NCBI RefSeq assembly: GCF_900236475.1
Contig: NZ_LT963352.1
Location: forward strand, 1,240,001 to 1,304,000
Reading direction: 5' to 3'
DNA from: Streptomyces chartreusis NRRL 3882
GTDB taxonomy: Bacteria > Actinomycetota > Actinomycetes > Streptomycetales > Streptomycetaceae
DNA: 64,000 nucleotides
Position numbers and translations under genes: made by a program. Of the stretch, positions 63,249 to 64,000 are shown piece after piece; position 1 is the stretch's first letter; every line of letters starts with the position of its first letter. The notes under the pieces were generated by a model, which was given only the letters and a program-made list of their open reading frames with translations, was not told the DNA's origin and ran no database searches.

Positions 63249-63283
63249 GATAACAGCAGCACCGTCACCGAAGGGGCCGGGGG

Positions 63284-64000
63284 ATGAATGCCCGCACCGA
63301 GCCTGCGCCGGCGGGGTCCGACGCGATAGCGCGACCGTCGCTCGTCCGGGAGCTCCTGCTCGTCGCAGGACTCTTCCTCGTCTACAAGCTCGGCCGGCAG
63401 CTGGCCACCGGCCACACCGGTGAGGCCCTCCGCAACGCGCACCGCGTGTGGAACCTCGAACGAGCGGTCCGCCTGCCCGGCGAGGGGACGGTGCAGTCCC
63501 TGCTGCTGCACGGCGACGGCCTGGTGCACATCGCGAACTCCTACTACGCGGCCGTCCACTTCCCGGCCACCGCCGCCTTCCTGGTCTGGCTCTACCTGCG
63601 CCGCCCGGCCCACTACGTGTGGGCCCGCCGGGTGCTGGCCGCCGTCACCGGCGCCGCCCTGGTCCTGCATCTGCTGTTCCCGCTCGCCCCGCCGCGCATG
63701 CTGGCCGAGACCGGCCTCGTGGACACGGCACGGGTGTACGGCCCGTCGGTGTACGGGGCCCCCGCGACCGACTCCCTGTCGAACCAGTTCGCGGCGATGC
63801 CGTCGCTGCACTTCGGCTGGGCGCTGATGGTCGCGGTCGGGCTGATCGTGGCGACCCGCTCGCGGTGGCGCTGGTTGTGGCTGCTGCACCCCCTGCTGAC
63901 GCTGCTGGTGATCGTCGGCACCGCGAACCACTACTGGCTCGACGCGATCGTGGCGACGGGTCTGCTGGGTCTGGCCCTGGCAGCGATCCTCCCCCCGGGC
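63284..64000 (+). CDS. PAP2-family membrane phosphatase/transferase (3' end outside window)
   Basis: At least 239 residues, open at the right edge. It has an N-terminal hydrophobic helix (VRELLLVAGLFLVYKLGRQL) and several further spans. The PAP2 signature is partial but clear: MPSLHFGWALM (motif 2, H176) and NHYWLDAIVA (motif 3 His and Asp). The long loop between helices and the PPRMLAE segment resemble the AUR1/inositol-phosphorylceramide-synthase-like branch. It likely dephosphorylates or transfers head groups of lipid phosphates on the outer membrane face. The ATG follows GGGGCCGGGG. Tight control by the divergent TetR is inferred. Confidence 0.85.
   Translation, partial: MNARTEPAPAGSDAIARPSLVRELLLVAGLFLVYKLGRQLATGHTGEALRNAHRVWNLERAVRLPGEGTVQSLLLHGDGLVHIANSYYAAVHFPATAAFLVWLYLRRPAHYVWARRVLAAVTGAALVLHLLFPLAPPRMLAETGLVDTARVYGPSVYGAPATDSLSNQFAAMPSLHFGWALMVAVGLIVATRSRWRWLWLLHPLLTLLVIVGTANHYWLDAIVATGLLGLALAAILPPG

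Noticed and set aside
63170..63255. CRISPR-like or transposon-end interpretation of the palindrome array
   Set aside because: The 16-bp units are directly adjacent without spacers, no cas or transposase genes are present, and the position between divergent tetR and PAP2 genes explains them as operators.

Overview
The window is a stretch of Streptomyces-type chromosome. It has very high G+C, strong G/C preference at third codon positions, frequent GTG and some TTG starts, 1-4 bp start/stop overlaps inside operons, and lineage marker proteins: an SsgA-like sporulation protein, a WhiB-like protein, a two-domain small laccase, an actinobacterial PcaV/PcaL protocatechuate operon, a LAL-type ATPase and DUF2510/DUF3048 proteins. 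From memory the gene order resembles the S. coelicolor region that runs from the pca operon past ssgD to the fad genes; this was not checked by alignment. I found no tRNA, rRNA, insertion sequence, phage, CRISPR array or replication origin.

Layout. 0-14 kb: a partial glycolipid-binding protein, an ABC-F ATPase, a D-amino-acid oxidase, a BCCT osmolyte transporter, three secreted peptidases (M14 carboxypeptidase, S15-type dipeptidyl peptidase, M1 aminopeptidase), an arginase-family enzyme, a macro-domain protein and an asparagine-type permease. 14-21 kb: a MerR regulator converging on a fatty-acid-oxidation operon (alpha-methylacyl-CoA racemase, thiolase, FadB), then a trans-acting enoyl-reductase homologue. 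20.7-26 kb: two small proteins (one preceded by a six-codon leader ORF), endonuclease V, a basic Rho_N/SAP-like protein, a BNR-repeat secreted protein, SsgD-like, a PEP-mutase/ICL-family protein and a GPP34 protein. 25.8-30 kb: a second ABC-F gene with a consensus promoter, a long leader and a three-codon upstream ORF, followed by a UvrA-like ATPase. 30-35.6 kb: a signal-less binding-protein homologue, a small secreted Cys-repeat protein, an Orn/Lys/Arg decarboxylase and dimethylargininase, with repeat DNA between the last two.

35.6-46 kb: an acyl-ACP desaturase behind an array of three tandem palindromes, a WhiB-like protein, a VOC protein, a LacI regulator with a matching operator, the small laccase, and a two-gene secreted unit (ThuA plus PQQ-type sugar dehydrogenase; cupredoxin plus Ig-like repeats plus DUF1080) that looks like an extracellular sugar-oxidation module. 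45-48.5 kb: LigD-type polymerase and ATP-dependent DNA ligase as divergent separate genes (NHEJ parts), and a zinc alcohol dehydrogenase. 50-57 kb: pcaV divergent from pcaIJFHGBL, the complete route from protocatechuate to succinyl-CoA and acetyl-CoA, with a common streptomycete palindromic element inserted between pcaF and pcaH. 57-64 kb: an SDR, a LAL-like ATPase with no LuxR helix-turn-helix, a DUF2510 membrane protein with low-complexity repeats, and a TetR/PAP2 divergent pair separated by four back-to-back 16-bp palindromes.

The most unusual DNA is regulatory. The two tandem-palindrome arrays (upstream of the desaturase, and between tetR and the PAP2 gene) share a TACG-N4-CGTA core, and a single 6-4-6 palindrome lies upstream of the LAL gene. 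The ABC-F leader looks like an attenuation-type resistance switch.
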